From assembly GCF_002119725.1 (NCBI RefSeq), contig NZ_CP021109.1, positions 1,922,001-1,986,000 of the forward strand: DNA of 64,000 nucleotides, written 5' to 3'. Positions 45,161 through 53,800 of the stretch are shown here, piece after piece. How positions within the stretch are numbered: the first letter of the stretch is position 1; each line of letters opens with the position of its first letter. The translations under genes were made by a program, and so were the position numbers. The notes under the pieces are model-generated. The model worked only from the letters and a program-made list of their open reading frames with translations. It searched no databases and was not told where the DNA came from. This stretch comes from Bordetella genomosp. 9 (GTDB lineage Bacteria > Pseudomonadota > Gammaproteobacteria > Burkholderiales > Burkholderiaceae_B).

Positions 45161-47931
45161 ACGCCGTAGAAATCGAACAAGCCATCACAGACCTCGCGGA
45201 GCAGCCCTTTGACCCCGCAGAGTTTCCCTACGCCTTCCTTGAAGCCTTTGGCAACAAGGCGACGACCATCAAGCGCCTGCGCACTGGGGCGTCTAACAAG
45301 TCCGACCTCGGCGGTGTTCTCCAGACCAGCAACATCCACATCCTGACTTGCGACGCGGGGCGAGTGACGCAGACGCTGGCAGCCCTCAAGGCCAGTCCGG
45401 CGACGGGCAAGGCCAAGGCGAAGTTCATTCTCGCCACGGACGGTGTGGACTTCGAGGCCGAAGACCTGACCAGCGGCGAGACCGTCGCTTGTGCCTTCAA
45501 AGACTTTCCTGACCACTTCGGCTTCTTCCTGCCGTTGGCGGGCATCAGCACAGTTCGCCAGATCAGCGAAAACGCCTTCGATATCCGAGCCACTAGCCGT
45601 CTCAACCGCCTGTACGTCGAACTGCTGAAAGACAACCCCGAATGGGGTACGGCGGAGCGTCGCCATGACATGAACAAGTTCATGGCGCGGCTGATTTTCT
45701 GCTTCTTCGCCGAGGACACCGATATCTTCGTCGGCAAGGGCCGCTTCACCGAAACCGTCGCGCAGATGAGTGCCAAGGACTCCTCCAACACGCATGAGGT
45801 TATCGCCACGTTGTTCCGCGCCATGAACACCAAGCGCGAGGACCGGGCTGCTGCCAAGACTCCCCGTTGGGCCGAAGATTTCCCTTACGTCAACGGCCAG
45901 TTGTTCTCCGGCGGCGAAGAGGTGCCTCGATTTAGCAAGTTCGCACGGTCTTACCTGTTGCACGTTGGCGGCTTGGACTGGACCAAGATCAACCCGGACA
46001 TCTTTGGCTCGATGATTCAGGCCGTCGCCGAAGATGAGGAGCGTGGTGAGCTGGGGATGCACTACACCAGCGTGCCCAACATCCTCAAGGTGCTCAACCC
46101 GCTGTTCCTCGATGACCTGCGCTCCAAGCTTGAAGAGGCCGGCGACAACCCTCGCACACTGCTGAATCTGCGTAGGCGCATGGCGAAAATCAGGGTCTTC
46201 GATCCCGCCTGCGGCTCCGGCAATTTCCTCGTCATCGCCTACAAGGAGATGCGTGCGATCGAGGCGGAGATCAATAGGCGGCGTGGCGAGCTAGATCGCG
46301 CATCTGAAATCCCGCTCACGAACTTTCGCGGAATCGAGCTTCGCGACTTCCCGGCTGAGATCGCCCGCCTTGCGCTGGTCATCGCCGAGTACCAGTGTGA
46401 CGTGCTGTACCGAGGGCAGAAGCTGGCTTTGGCCGAGTTCCTACCCTTGCGCAATGAAAATTGGATTACGTGCCATAACGCACTCCGGATTGACTGGTTA
46501 AGCGTGTGCCCGCCGACGGGTACCGGCGTGAAGTTGCAGGCGGACGATCTCTTTGAAATGCCGCTCGACCAGGCTGAGATCGACTTCCAAAACGAAGGTG
46601 GGGAAACGTACATCTGCGGGAACCCGCCATACAGGGGCAGCAAATGGCAAAGCGACAAGCAGAAAGCTGATTTGGCGAACGCTTGGGCCAAGCACCCCAA
46701 GCTGGCGAAGACTACCGACTTCGTGACCGGTTGGTTTGCACGTTTTTTCGATTACGCCGACAAGGTGCCGGATGCCGTTGCTGCCTTCGTGGCAACAAAC
46801 AGCGTTTGCCAAGGGCAGCAAGCCAGCGAGGTATGGCCTGCCGCTTTTGAGCGCGGATTTGAAATTCGTTTCGCTCACACGTCGTTTAAGTGGGCCAACC
46901 TAGCTGCTCACAATGCGGGCGTAACCGTCGTAGTCATCGGCCTGGGGAAAAAATCTAATCAGCCTAAACGGTTGTATCAGGATGACATGCTCAAGCAATG
47001 CTCTGCCATCGGCCCGTACCTCGTGCCAGATAGCTTGGCATGTGTCGAAAAATCCAACGATCCGATTGGCGCACAATCCGTCATGCTGTTTGGCAACATG
47101 CCGCGTGACGGCGGTAACTTGCTGATGGATGCCGATTTGGCAAGAAAGGTCATGGCTGACGATGCGGTGGCACGCCCTTTCATCAGACGCTTCATCGGTT
47201 CCGAGGAATTGATTAACGGCAAGCTCCGATACTGTTTCTGGATTGAGAGCGATGAAGTTGAAGCAGCAAATGCGAGCGAGTTCATCGCGCAACGATTGAA
47301 GTTGGTGGTGGAAAATCGCAGCAATTCGCCGGCTGAATCCACGCGCAGCTTCGCAAAGAAGCCGCATCGGTTTGTTCAAATTGCTGGAGTTGCCAAAGAG
47401 AGCGCAATCGTTGTGCCTACGGTGTCTTCCGAATCACGCGAATATTTGCCCGTGGGTTTCGTAACAGCGGACACCATTGTTAGCAATCTTGCCTTCGCTC
47501 TCTACGACGCTCCTCTGTGGAACATGGCGCTTATCGCAAGCCGATTACACCTGGTCTGGATCGCCACCGTCTGCGGCAAGCTGGAAACGCGCTACCGCTA
47601 TTCGAACACCCTCGGTTGGAACACCTTCCCTGTCCCGACCCTAACCGAGAAGAACAAGGCAGACCTGACGCGCTGCGCCGAAGACATCCTGTTGGCGCGT
47701 GAGCATCATTTCCCGGCCACCATCGCCGACCTCTACGATCCTCAAAAGATGCCCGCCGATCTGCGCGCCGCGCACGAGCGCAATGACGAAGTGCTGGAGC
47801 GCATCTACATCGGTCGGCGATTTAAGAACGACACTGAGCGGCTGGAAAAGCTGTTCGACCTTTATACCAAGATGACCGCTTCGGCCGCTCCGGCCAATGG
47901 CAGGAAGCGGAAGGCGGGAGCCAACGCATGA
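45157..47931 (+). CDS. MmeI-like N6-adenine DNA methyltransferase, nuclease motif absent
   Basis: A 924-residue class I DNA methyltransferase with MmeI-family layout: N-terminal domain (1-165), helical domain, catalytic domain with motif I DPACGSGNFL (about 349-358) and motif IV GNPPYRGSKW (about 488), a target-recognition region (about 620-810) and a C-terminal helical part. NPPY indicates N6-adenine methylation. Type IIG MmeI enzymes carry D..ExK nuclease residues in the N-terminal domain; here the matching stretch reads SDLGGVLQTSNIHILTCDAG with no ExK. It therefore probably only modifies DNA. Overlaps by 4 bp with the helicase gene. Confidence 0.85.
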   Translation: MNAVEIEQAITDLAEQPFDPAEFPYAFLEAFGNKATTIKRLRTGASNKSDLGGVLQTSNIHILTCDAGRVTQTLAALKASPATGKAKAKFILATDGVDFEAEDLTSGETVACAFKDFPDHFGFFLPLAGISTVRQISENAFDIRATSRLNRLYVELLKDNPEWGTAERRHDMNKFMARLIFCFFAEDTDIFVGKGRFTETVAQMSAKDSSNTHEVIATLFRAMNTKREDRAAAKTPRWAEDFPYVNGQLFSGGEEVPRFSKFARSYLLHVGGLDWTKINPDIFGSMIQAVAEDEERGELGMHYTSVPNILKVLNPLFLDDLRSKLEEAGDNPRTLLNLRRRMAKIRVFDPACGSGNFLVIAYKEMRAIEAEINRRRGELDRASEIPLTNFRGIELRDFPAEIARLALVIAEYQCDVLYRGQKLALAEFLPLRNENWITCHNALRIDWLSVCPPTGTGVKLQADDLFEMPLDQAEIDFQNEGGETYICGNPPYRGSKWQSDKQKADLANAWAKHPKLAKTTDFVTGWFARFFDYADKVPDAVAAFVATNSVCQGQQASEVWPAAFERGFEIRFAHTSFKWANLAAHNAGVTVVVIGLGKKSNQPKRLYQDDMLKQCSAIGPYLVPDSLACVEKSNDPIGAQSVMLFGNMPRDGGNLLMDADLARKVMADDAVARPFIRRFIGSEELINGKLRYCFWIESDEVEAANASEFIAQRLKLVVENRSNSPAESTRSFAKKPHRFVQIAGVAKESAIVVPTVSSESREYLPVGFVTADTIVSNLAFALYDAPLWNMALIASRLHLVWIATVCGKLETRYRYSNTLGWNTFPVPTLTEKNKADLTRCAEDILLAREHHFPATIADLYDPQKMPADLRAAHERNDEVLERIYIGRRFKNDTERLEKLFDLYTKMTASAAPANGRKRKAGANA

Positions 47932-49982
47932 GCAACCAGATCAAATCCGTACCCTCCGTTTCAGTTACCTACGCTCACAATGGCGCATCGACCAAGGCCA
48001 ATGCGCTTGGGATGCGGCCCATGCAGGAACGAGCTTACGAGAAGCGGGGCGAGCAGTACCTGCTCATCAAGTCGCCACCCGCCTCTGGTAAGAGTCGTGC
48101 GCTGATGTTTATCGCACTGGACAAATTGCAGAACCAGGGCTTGAAGCAGGCCATCATCGTCGTGCCCGAGAAGTCCATCGGGGCCAGCTTCAACGACGAG
48201 CCGCTGTCGAAGTACGGTTTCTGGTCTGACTGGCAGGTCGAGCCAAAGTGGAACCTGTGCAACGCGCCGGGCAACGACAATGGCGGCAAGGTCAAGTCGC
48301 TGGGCGTGTTCCTCGAAGGCGACGACAAGGTGCTGGTCTGCACCCACGCCACCTTCCGCTTCGCGGTCGATGCCTACGGCGTGGAGGCATTCGACGACCG
48401 ACTGATCGCCGTCGATGAGTTCCACCATGTTTCGGCCAACCCCGACAACAAGTTGGGCACGCACCTGGGCCAGTTCATTGCGAGAGGCAAAACCCACATC
48501 GTCGCCATGACCGGCTCCTACTTCCGGGGCGACGCCGAGGCCGTGCTCGCCCCGTCGGATGAGTCGAAGTTCGATACCGTCACCTACACCTACTACGAAC
48601 AGCTCAACGGCTACGAGCACCTCAAGCAACTCGACATCGGCTACTTCTTTTACAGCGGGCCTTACGTCGATGACATACTCAATGTCCTCGACCCAGCCGA
48701 AAAGACCATCATCCACATCCCTAACGTCAATTCGCGGGAAAGCACGAAGGATAAGATGCGCGAGGTGGAGCACATTATTGAGGCGTTGGGGGAGTGGCAG
48801 GGAATCGACGCCACTACCGGTTTCCAGCTCGTCAAACGCCCTGATGGCCGCGTGTTGCGCATCGCTGATTTGGTCGATGACGATGCCACGAAGCGTGACC
48901 GGGTTTCCGCCGCGTTGAAAGACCCGGCGCAGAAGAACAACCGCGACCATGTGGACATCATCATCGCGCTGGGCATGGCGAAGGAGGGCTTCGACTGGAT
49001 TTGGTGCGAACACGCGCTGACCGTGGGCTACCGTGCCAGCCTGACTGAGATCGTTCAGATCATCGGCCGTGCCACTCGCGACGCGCCGGGCAAGACCCGC
49101 GCGAGGTTTACCAACCTGATCGCCGAGCCGGACGCGACCGAGGCAGCGGTTACCGAGGCCGTCAACGATACGTTGAAGGCCATCGCCGCGAGCCTGCTGA
49201 TGGAGCAGGTTCTCGCACCGCGCTTCGAGTTCAAGCCCAAGAACCCCGACAGTGGCCCGACGCCGGGCTTTAACTATGGCGAGAGTGGCTACGATCCGGA
49301 CCGTTGCAACATCGGTGTCAATGAGCAGACCGGAACCTACCAAATCGAGATTAACGGCCTCGCCGAGCCCAAGAGCAAAGAGGCAGCGCGCATCTGTCAG
49401 GAAGACTTGAACGAAGTGATCGCGGCTTTCGTGCAGGACAAGCCCACCATCGAACGCGGCTTGTTCGATGAGGAACTAGTGCCCGAGGAACTGACGCAGG
49501 TTCGCATGGGCAAGATCATTAAGGACAAGTATCCCGAGCTTGATGCTGAAGATCAGGAGGCCGTGCGTCAGCACGCCATTGCCGCCCTCAACCTCACCCA
49601 GCAGGCCAAGCGGCTTGTCACCGAAGGCGAGGGTGACGGGTCGCCCAACACCGCCCTGATCGACGGCGTGCGTCGCTTCGCGATGGACGTGCGCGAGCTG
49701 GACATAGACCTCATCGACCGCATCAACCCCTTCGGCGAAGCCTACGCCATCCTCGCCAAGACCATGAGCGAGGACAGCTTGAAGCAGGTGGCAGCAGCCA
49801 TCTCGGCCAAGCGCACCTCAATCACGCCTGAAGATGCCAAAGTGATCGCCAAGCGCGCGGTAGAGTTCAAGCGCGAGCGTGGGCGGGCTCCATCTGTTAC
49901 CTCGCAGGACGCCTGGGAAAAGCACCTGGCCGAAGGCGCGGCCGCATTTATGCGTTTCAGGGCGGAGGGGCGCTATGAGTAA
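47928..49982 (+). CDS. SF2 DEAD/DEAH-type helicase of the defence operon
   Basis: A 684-residue superfamily 2 ATPase. Motif I is KSPPASGKSRAL (about 44-55), with proline before the A-x-GKS turn, a slightly unusual Walker A. Motif II is AVDEFHHV (about 160, a DExH box), motif III is MTGSYFR (about 190), and motif VI is QIIGRATRDAPGK (about 375). The C-terminal 250 residues are helical and unassigned. It starts within the methyltransferase stop and overlaps the nuclease gene by 8 bp. Probable role: ATP-driven translocation on unmodified DNA, as the motor of the system. Confidence 0.85.
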   Translation: MSNQIKSVPSVSVTYAHNGASTKANALGMRPMQERAYEKRGEQYLLIKSPPASGKSRALMFIALDKLQNQGLKQAIIVVPEKSIGASFNDEPLSKYGFWSDWQVEPKWNLCNAPGNDNGGKVKSLGVFLEGDDKVLVCTHATFRFAVDAYGVEAFDDRLIAVDEFHHVSANPDNKLGTHLGQFIARGKTHIVAMTGSYFRGDAEAVLAPSDESKFDTVTYTYYEQLNGYEHLKQLDIGYFFYSGPYVDDILNVLDPAEKTIIHIPNVNSRESTKDKMREVEHIIEALGEWQGIDATTGFQLVKRPDGRVLRIADLVDDDATKRDRVSAALKDPAQKNNRDHVDIIIALGMAKEGFDWIWCEHALTVGYRASLTEIVQIIGRATRDAPGKTRARFTNLIAEPDATEAAVTEAVNDTLKAIAASLLMEQVLAPRFEFKPKNPDSGPTPGFNYGESGYDPDRCNIGVNEQTGTYQIEINGLAEPKSKEAARICQEDLNEVIAAFVQDKPTIERGLFDEELVPEELTQVRMGKIIKDKYPELDAEDQEAVRQHAIAALNLTQQAKRLVTEGEGDGSPNTALIDGVRRFAMDVRELDIDLIDRINPFGEAYAILAKTMSEDSLKQVAAAISAKRTSITPEDAKVIAKRAVEFKRERGRAPSVTSQDAWEKHLAEGAAAFMRFRAEGRYE

Positions 49983-51159
49983 CTCCGATCTTGACAATCT
50001 GGCGGCAGAGCTGGCCGAGTTCGCGCCGCCTGAGAAAAAAAATGGACGCCCCGCCAGCGAGGAGCGTGTCATCGCTGGCTTCGAGGAAATCCAACGCTTC
50101 ACCGAGCAGCACGGGCGTGCGCCGCAGCATGGCGAAGACCGCGACATATTCGAGCGCCTATATGCAGTGCGGCTCGACCGTCTACGCGCGCTCCCGGATT
50201 GCCGCGCCTTGCTTGAGCCGCTAGACCATCAGGGCTTGCTTGCTGGGGCGCCGACCGTCGACGCTTCGGCGGAGGAAACTATCGACATCGATGACCTGGC
50301 TGCCGAGCTGGCGGATGTTGCTGACGCGAACGACATCACGGTTCTGCGCCATGTCCGCACCAGCGCCGAAAAGCGCGCTGCTGAGGAGATTGCGGATCGT
50401 AAGCCCTGCGAGGACTTCGAGACCTTCCGGCCCTTGTTCGAGCGCGTGCAGACGGAAGTCAAGACCGGCTTGCGCCAGTCCCAGCCTATAGAGGCGGGTC
50501 GCCGTGCGATTGAAGCCGGGGACTTTTTCGTTCTTGATGGCATTACGCTCTACGTCGCCGAGGTTGGCGAGCCGCTGAAAACCACTGCTAGGGAAGTAGA
50601 CCGCCGCCTGCGCCTCATTTTTTCCAACGGCACCGAGAGCAATTTGCTGCTGCGCTCGCTACAGCGTGCGTTCTACAATGACCCCGCCGCGCGACGACTG
50701 GCCTCGCCCGAGAGCGGGCAACTCTCCTTCGGGGGCGAGCTTGAGGCCGATGATGTTGAAAGCGGCACGATCTACGTCCTGCGTTCCCTGTCCGATCATC
50801 CCTATGTCGCGCAGCACCGCGACATCATCCACAAGGTGGGAGTAACCGGCGGCAGGGTTGAGGCGCGCATCGCCAACGCTGAGAACGAAGCGACCTATCT
50901 GCTCGCAAAGGTCGAGGTCGTTGCGACGTACAAGCTCGCGGGGATCAATCGCACCCGCATGGAGAACCTCTTCCACAGGCTGTTCGCACCCGCGCGGTTG
51001 GACATCACCATCAATGATCGCTTCGGGCACCCCGTGCAACCCGAGGAATGGTTCCTTGTTCCACTGTTCATCATCGACGAGGCCGTCGCGCGTATCAAGG
51101 ATGGCAGCATCACGGAGTACATCTACGATCCCAAGGCCGCGAAGCTGGTGAAGGCATAG
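49975..51159 (+). CDS. GIY-YIG nuclease-like protein of the defence operon
   Basis: A 394-residue protein. The C-terminal third is a GIY-YIG domain of the T5orf172 type: GTIYVLRSL (about 261, GIY-like strand), HKVGVTGGRVEARIANAENE (about 284, YIG-like VGV followed by the arginine) and the metal-binding glutamate in RTRMENLFHRLF (about 323). The N-terminal 200 residues are acidic and helical, perhaps for binding the helicase. The start overlaps the helicase end and has a GGAGGGG site. It is the likely DNA-cutting subunit. Confidence 0.82.
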   Translation: MSNSDLDNLAAELAEFAPPEKKNGRPASEERVIAGFEEIQRFTEQHGRAPQHGEDRDIFERLYAVRLDRLRALPDCRALLEPLDHQGLLAGAPTVDASAEETIDIDDLAAELADVADANDITVLRHVRTSAEKRAAEEIADRKPCEDFETFRPLFERVQTEVKTGLRQSQPIEAGRRAIEAGDFFVLDGITLYVAEVGEPLKTTAREVDRRLRLIFSNGTESNLLLRSLQRAFYNDPAARRLASPESGQLSFGGELEADDVESGTIYVLRSLSDHPYVAQHRDIIHKVGVTGGRVEARIANAENEATYLLAKVEVVATYKLAGINRTRMENLFHRLFAPARLDITINDRFGHPVQPEEWFLVPLFIIDEAVARIKDGSITEYIYDPKAAKLVKA

Positions 51160-51425
51160 GACAGAGCAATTGTTCGAGCCACCCGGCCACGTCAGTACAA
51201 TGCACGCGCCCGAAATCCTGGCGAGCCTCACCGAGGACGAGTTGGCGACTTGGCCCAGCACGCTTTCGAAAGGGGAGATCGAGCGCCGGAAGGCTGGCCG
51301 GCATTGCCAAGTCTGACGACGCCAGCTCAGCCCCTCCTTTGGTGCTTGATGGTATTTTTCATGGCATCGATGGCGAATGGATTTATAAGGCGCTGATTAT
51401 AAAGATGTTTTTCTTGCAAAAAACA
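51160..51425. other. Right end of the guaA island, non-coding
   Basis: This 266-bp stretch separates the defence operon from the right junction. A 38-codon frame from an ATG at 51200 (MHAPEILASLTEDELATWPS..) might be a gene fragment, but nothing supports it. The last 70 bp become AT-rich and run in frame into the guaA-like tail. Confidence 0.4.
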
Positions 51426-51440
51426 ATCGAGTGGGAGTGA
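51426..51440 (+). other. attR: displaced guaA 3' end
   Basis: ATCGAGTGGGAGTGA repeats the guaA terminus ATTGAGTGGGAATGA. Over 18 bp (adding ACA or ACG) only three bases differ, all at third codon positions, so T-I-E-W-E-stop is conserved. It is therefore a real guaA end rather than a random match. It marks the right boundary of the island. Confidence 0.75.
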
Positions 51441-51816
51441 GGCTGCATTTGGCATAGGCTGGCATTAAAGAGCAGAAAACGCCTCCAGGCCCGAGTAACT
51501 GCGCACTATCTTCATTTTCGGTTTGGCACAGTTCGCCAAGATTTTGCATCGCCCAGCATCCCGTTTCCGTGTAAGGGTTCGGTAATCCCGCCTTGAACTA
51601 CGGCGTTGTCCTCGATTAGTGCCCATCATTTTTGAACTGAGCCCCGAAGGTTGGACATCCATGTAGAGGGATATGGGGAACTATACTGAGCAACCCCAGC
51701 TCGCAGCGGTCCGAGATCCTTCTTAAAAAAGGGACGCTTTCGTCCGACGACGTGAGAAGCCCGCCAGCAATCGCTGGATGAACCGTGCCATGTCCATATG
51801 GAGAACGCCTATTTGA
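51441..51816. other. Remnant resembling the sequence downstream of guaA, plus IS end
   Basis: No gene is supported. The first 130 bp resemble the island's own left end: GGCATAGGCTGGCA here versus GGCATGGACTGGCA at 35099, and GATTTTGCATCGCC near 51539 versus GATTTTTGCATCGCC near 35187. This suggests the edge of a second, related element. At about 51633 TTTTGAACTGAGCCCCGAAG and GGTTGGACATCC look like an IS3-family terminal repeat. Confidence 0.5.
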
Positions 51817-52575
51817 ATGAATCGTCCCGGGTTTTGCGGCAGCTCCAACTTTCGACAAAATGAAGCCATGAATAAGAATAATCCTATGGAATTTTCCCCG
51901 GAAGGGCATGAGCGGCGGTGCGCTGGGTGCAGGAACACCGCGACGAGTATCCGTCGCTATGGACGGCAGTCGTGTCCATAGCGCCGAAGATTGGCTGCTC
52001 GGCGCAAACGCTGCTGACTTGGGTCAAGTGGACGGCGCACGCTGTGAAGGGGGCACGACAAGTGAGCGCGAGCGGATCAAGGAGCTGGAGAACCGTGAAC
52101 TGCGCCGTGTCAATGATGTTTTTGCGCTCCGCCAGCTGCTTTTTGCGCAGGCGGAGCTCTACCGGAAACTGAAGTCGTAAACACCTACATCGCCACGCAT
52201 CGAGCGTCTACGGGGTCGAGCCGGTCTGCAAGGCGTTGCAAGTTGTCCCGTCTGCCTATCAGTGTCATGCCGCACGGTTGCGTGACCCGTCACGTCGCAG
52301 CGACCGCGCCGCGCGGGGAGTGGTTCAAGCCCCATGTCCAGCTGGTTTTGCAGGAGAACCACCGGATCTATGGCGCCGACAAGGTCTGGCGTCACCTGAA
52401 TCGCGAAGATGCAGCGAGCCGCCCGCGGGCACGGGCAGCTGCATGAGGCCTTCGTCATCGACGTCTACGCCGGACGCTTCGTCGGCTGGCGCCTGAGCAC
52501 GTTCATGATCACCGATTTCGTGCTCGACACGCTGGGGCAAGCCTTGTATGCCAGCCAACCGGGCAATGACGGTGG
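51817..52575 (+). mobile_element. IS3-family element remnant (frameshifted, deleted)
   Basis: The left end TGAATCGTCCCGGGTTTTGC and the leader before an ATG at about 51869 are typical of an IS3-family element. OrfA pieces appear in different frames: [20 protein letters not shown], then [16 protein letters not shown], then [18 protein letters not shown] and [12 protein letters not shown]. OrfB fragments are VPSAYQCHAARLRDPSRRSD, NHRIYGADKVWRHLNRED, and after an internal deletion HEAFVIDVYAGRFVGWRLST and DTLGQALYASQPG. Two DDE residues are lost with the deletion. It is inactive. Confidence 0.85.
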
Positions 52576-52590
52576 CAGGGCCCAAATTTT

Positions 52591-52612
52591 TGGATACACA
52601 ATCGTGTATCCA
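52591..52612. promoter_or_regulatory. Perfect palindrome before the restriction-modification operon
   Basis: TGGATACAC and GTGTATCCA pair perfectly around AATC, 16 bp before the RHH gene start. This is a likely operator for that RHH protein. CATAAT just downstream (52614-52619 area) could be part of the promoter. Confidence 0.6.
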
Positions 52613-52628
52613 TGCCATAATCCAACTC

Positions 52629-52847
52629 ATGTCAGGTAAAAACGTTGGCCTTCGTATCCGTGTGGAAAAGGAACTCCGCGAGGCGTTTCAGGGAGCATGT
52701 CTCGCCGAAAACCGGAACGCTTCCGAAGTGCTGCGCGAGTTCATGCAGACATTCGCCGATCGTCATCAGGGCGGCTTACAGACGGACTTGTTCCCCTCGC
52801 AGGCGGTCAGAAAGCCACGTAGGGCAACCAAGAGAAAAGCGATATGA
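52629..52847 (+). CDS. Ribbon-helix-helix protein leading the R-M operon
   Basis: A 72-residue protein. The strand VGLRIRVEKELREAFQGACL, then ENRNASEVLREFMQTFADRH, gives a CopG/RHH fold; the C-terminus is basic (RKPRRATKRKAI). The stop overlaps the methyltransferase start (ATGA). A perfect palindrome sits just upstream. It probably plays the timing role that HTH C-proteins play in many type II systems, though an RHH type is less familiar to me. Confidence 0.75.
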   Translation: MSGKNVGLRIRVEKELREAFQGACLAENRNASEVLREFMQTFADRHQGGLQTDLFPSQAVRKPRRATKRKAI

Positions 52848-53800
52848 GTCTATTTAATTCTTTGGAAATGTGCGCCGGTGCGGGTGGGCAAGCGCTCGGC
52901 CTGGAAATGGCAGGCTTCGATCATGCCGCCCTGGTTGAGTTGGAACCGGCCGCGTGCAACACGCTGCGCCTGAACCGGCCCGCCTGGAACGTCATGGAGG
53001 GTGATCTACGCCGTTTCGATGGTCGTCCCTATCGAGGCATTGACCTCGTGGCTGGTGGTGTGCCGTGCCCGCCATTTTCTAAGGCCGGGAAACAGCTCGG
53101 CGCCAGCGACGAGCGCGATCTATTTCCCGAGGCCATTCGTTTGGTCGATGAGTGCCGCCCGCAGGCGGTGATGCTTGAAAACGTGCGCGGCCTGCTTGAT
53201 GCCGTTTTTGACGACTACCGGAACAAAGTCGAAAAGCAGCTCGAGAAGCTGGGATATACACCGGGGTGGCGTCTGCTCAACGCCTCAGACTATGGTGTAT
53301 CGCAACTTCGACCCCGGGTTGTGTTTGTTGGCATCCGTAAAGATTTGGCTGATGGGTTTTCCTGGCCAGAACCATTGCAAAGCAAGCCGCTGACGGTTGG
53401 CGAGCTGCTGCATGACCTCATGGCTGCGAATGGTTGGCGCGGAGCCGCCCGGTGGCGTGATCAGGCGAACACGATTGCCCCGACCTTAGTAGGGGGTTCT
53501 AAGAAGCACGGAGGGCCTGATCTTGGACCAACCCGCGCGAAACGCGCTTGGGCTGCCCTAGGGGTTGATGGCATGGGCCTGTGGGACGATGCTCCGGCCG
53601 ATAACTTCGTTGGTATGCCGCGTCTAACGCCGCGCATGACGGCACGCATCCAGGGCTTCCCCGATGATTGGCAATTCTTCGGGCGCAAGACGGCCGCCTA
53701 TCGCCAGATTGGCAACGCTTTTCCACCGCCGGTGGCCGCTGCTGTGGCTCGGCAAATCTTCGCTGCCCTGTCAGTCAAACGGATCTACAAAGTCGCGTGA
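52844..53800 (+). CDS. C5-cytosine DNA methyltransferase, NgoMIV-type R-M
   Basis: A 318-residue m5C methyltransferase. Motif I is EMCAGAGGQALGLEMAG (8-24), motif IV GGVPCPPFS with catalytic C75, motif VI MLENVRGL (about 117), motif VIII QLRPRVVFVG (about 153), and motif X YRQIGNAFPPPVA (about 290). The variable target region between VIII and IX is short. Given the partner restriction enzyme, it should protect GCCGGC. The stop shares one base with the endonuclease start (TGATG). Confidence 0.92.
   Translation: MSLFNSLEMCAGAGGQALGLEMAGFDHAALVELEPAACNTLRLNRPAWNVMEGDLRRFDGRPYRGIDLVAGGVPCPPFSKAGKQLGASDERDLFPEAIRLVDECRPQAVMLENVRGLLDAVFDDYRNKVEKQLEKLGYTPGWRLLNASDYGVSQLRPRVVFVGIRKDLADGFSWPEPLQSKPLTVGELLHDLMAANGWRGAARWRDQANTIAPTLVGGSKKHGGPDLGPTRAKRAWAALGVDGMGLWDDAPADNFVGMPRLTPRMTARIQGFPDDWQFFGRKTAAYRQIGNAFPPPVAAAVARQIFAALSVKRIYKVA

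Noticed and set aside
49975..51159. GIY-YIG gene considered as a homing endonuclease
   Set aside because: It is not inside an intron or intein, it overlaps the helicase gene in an operon, and it has a long N-terminal domain unlike homing enzymes.
51200..51316. 38-codon frame between the defence operon and attR
   Set aside because: No recognisable similarity and no ribosome site; too short to support as a gene.
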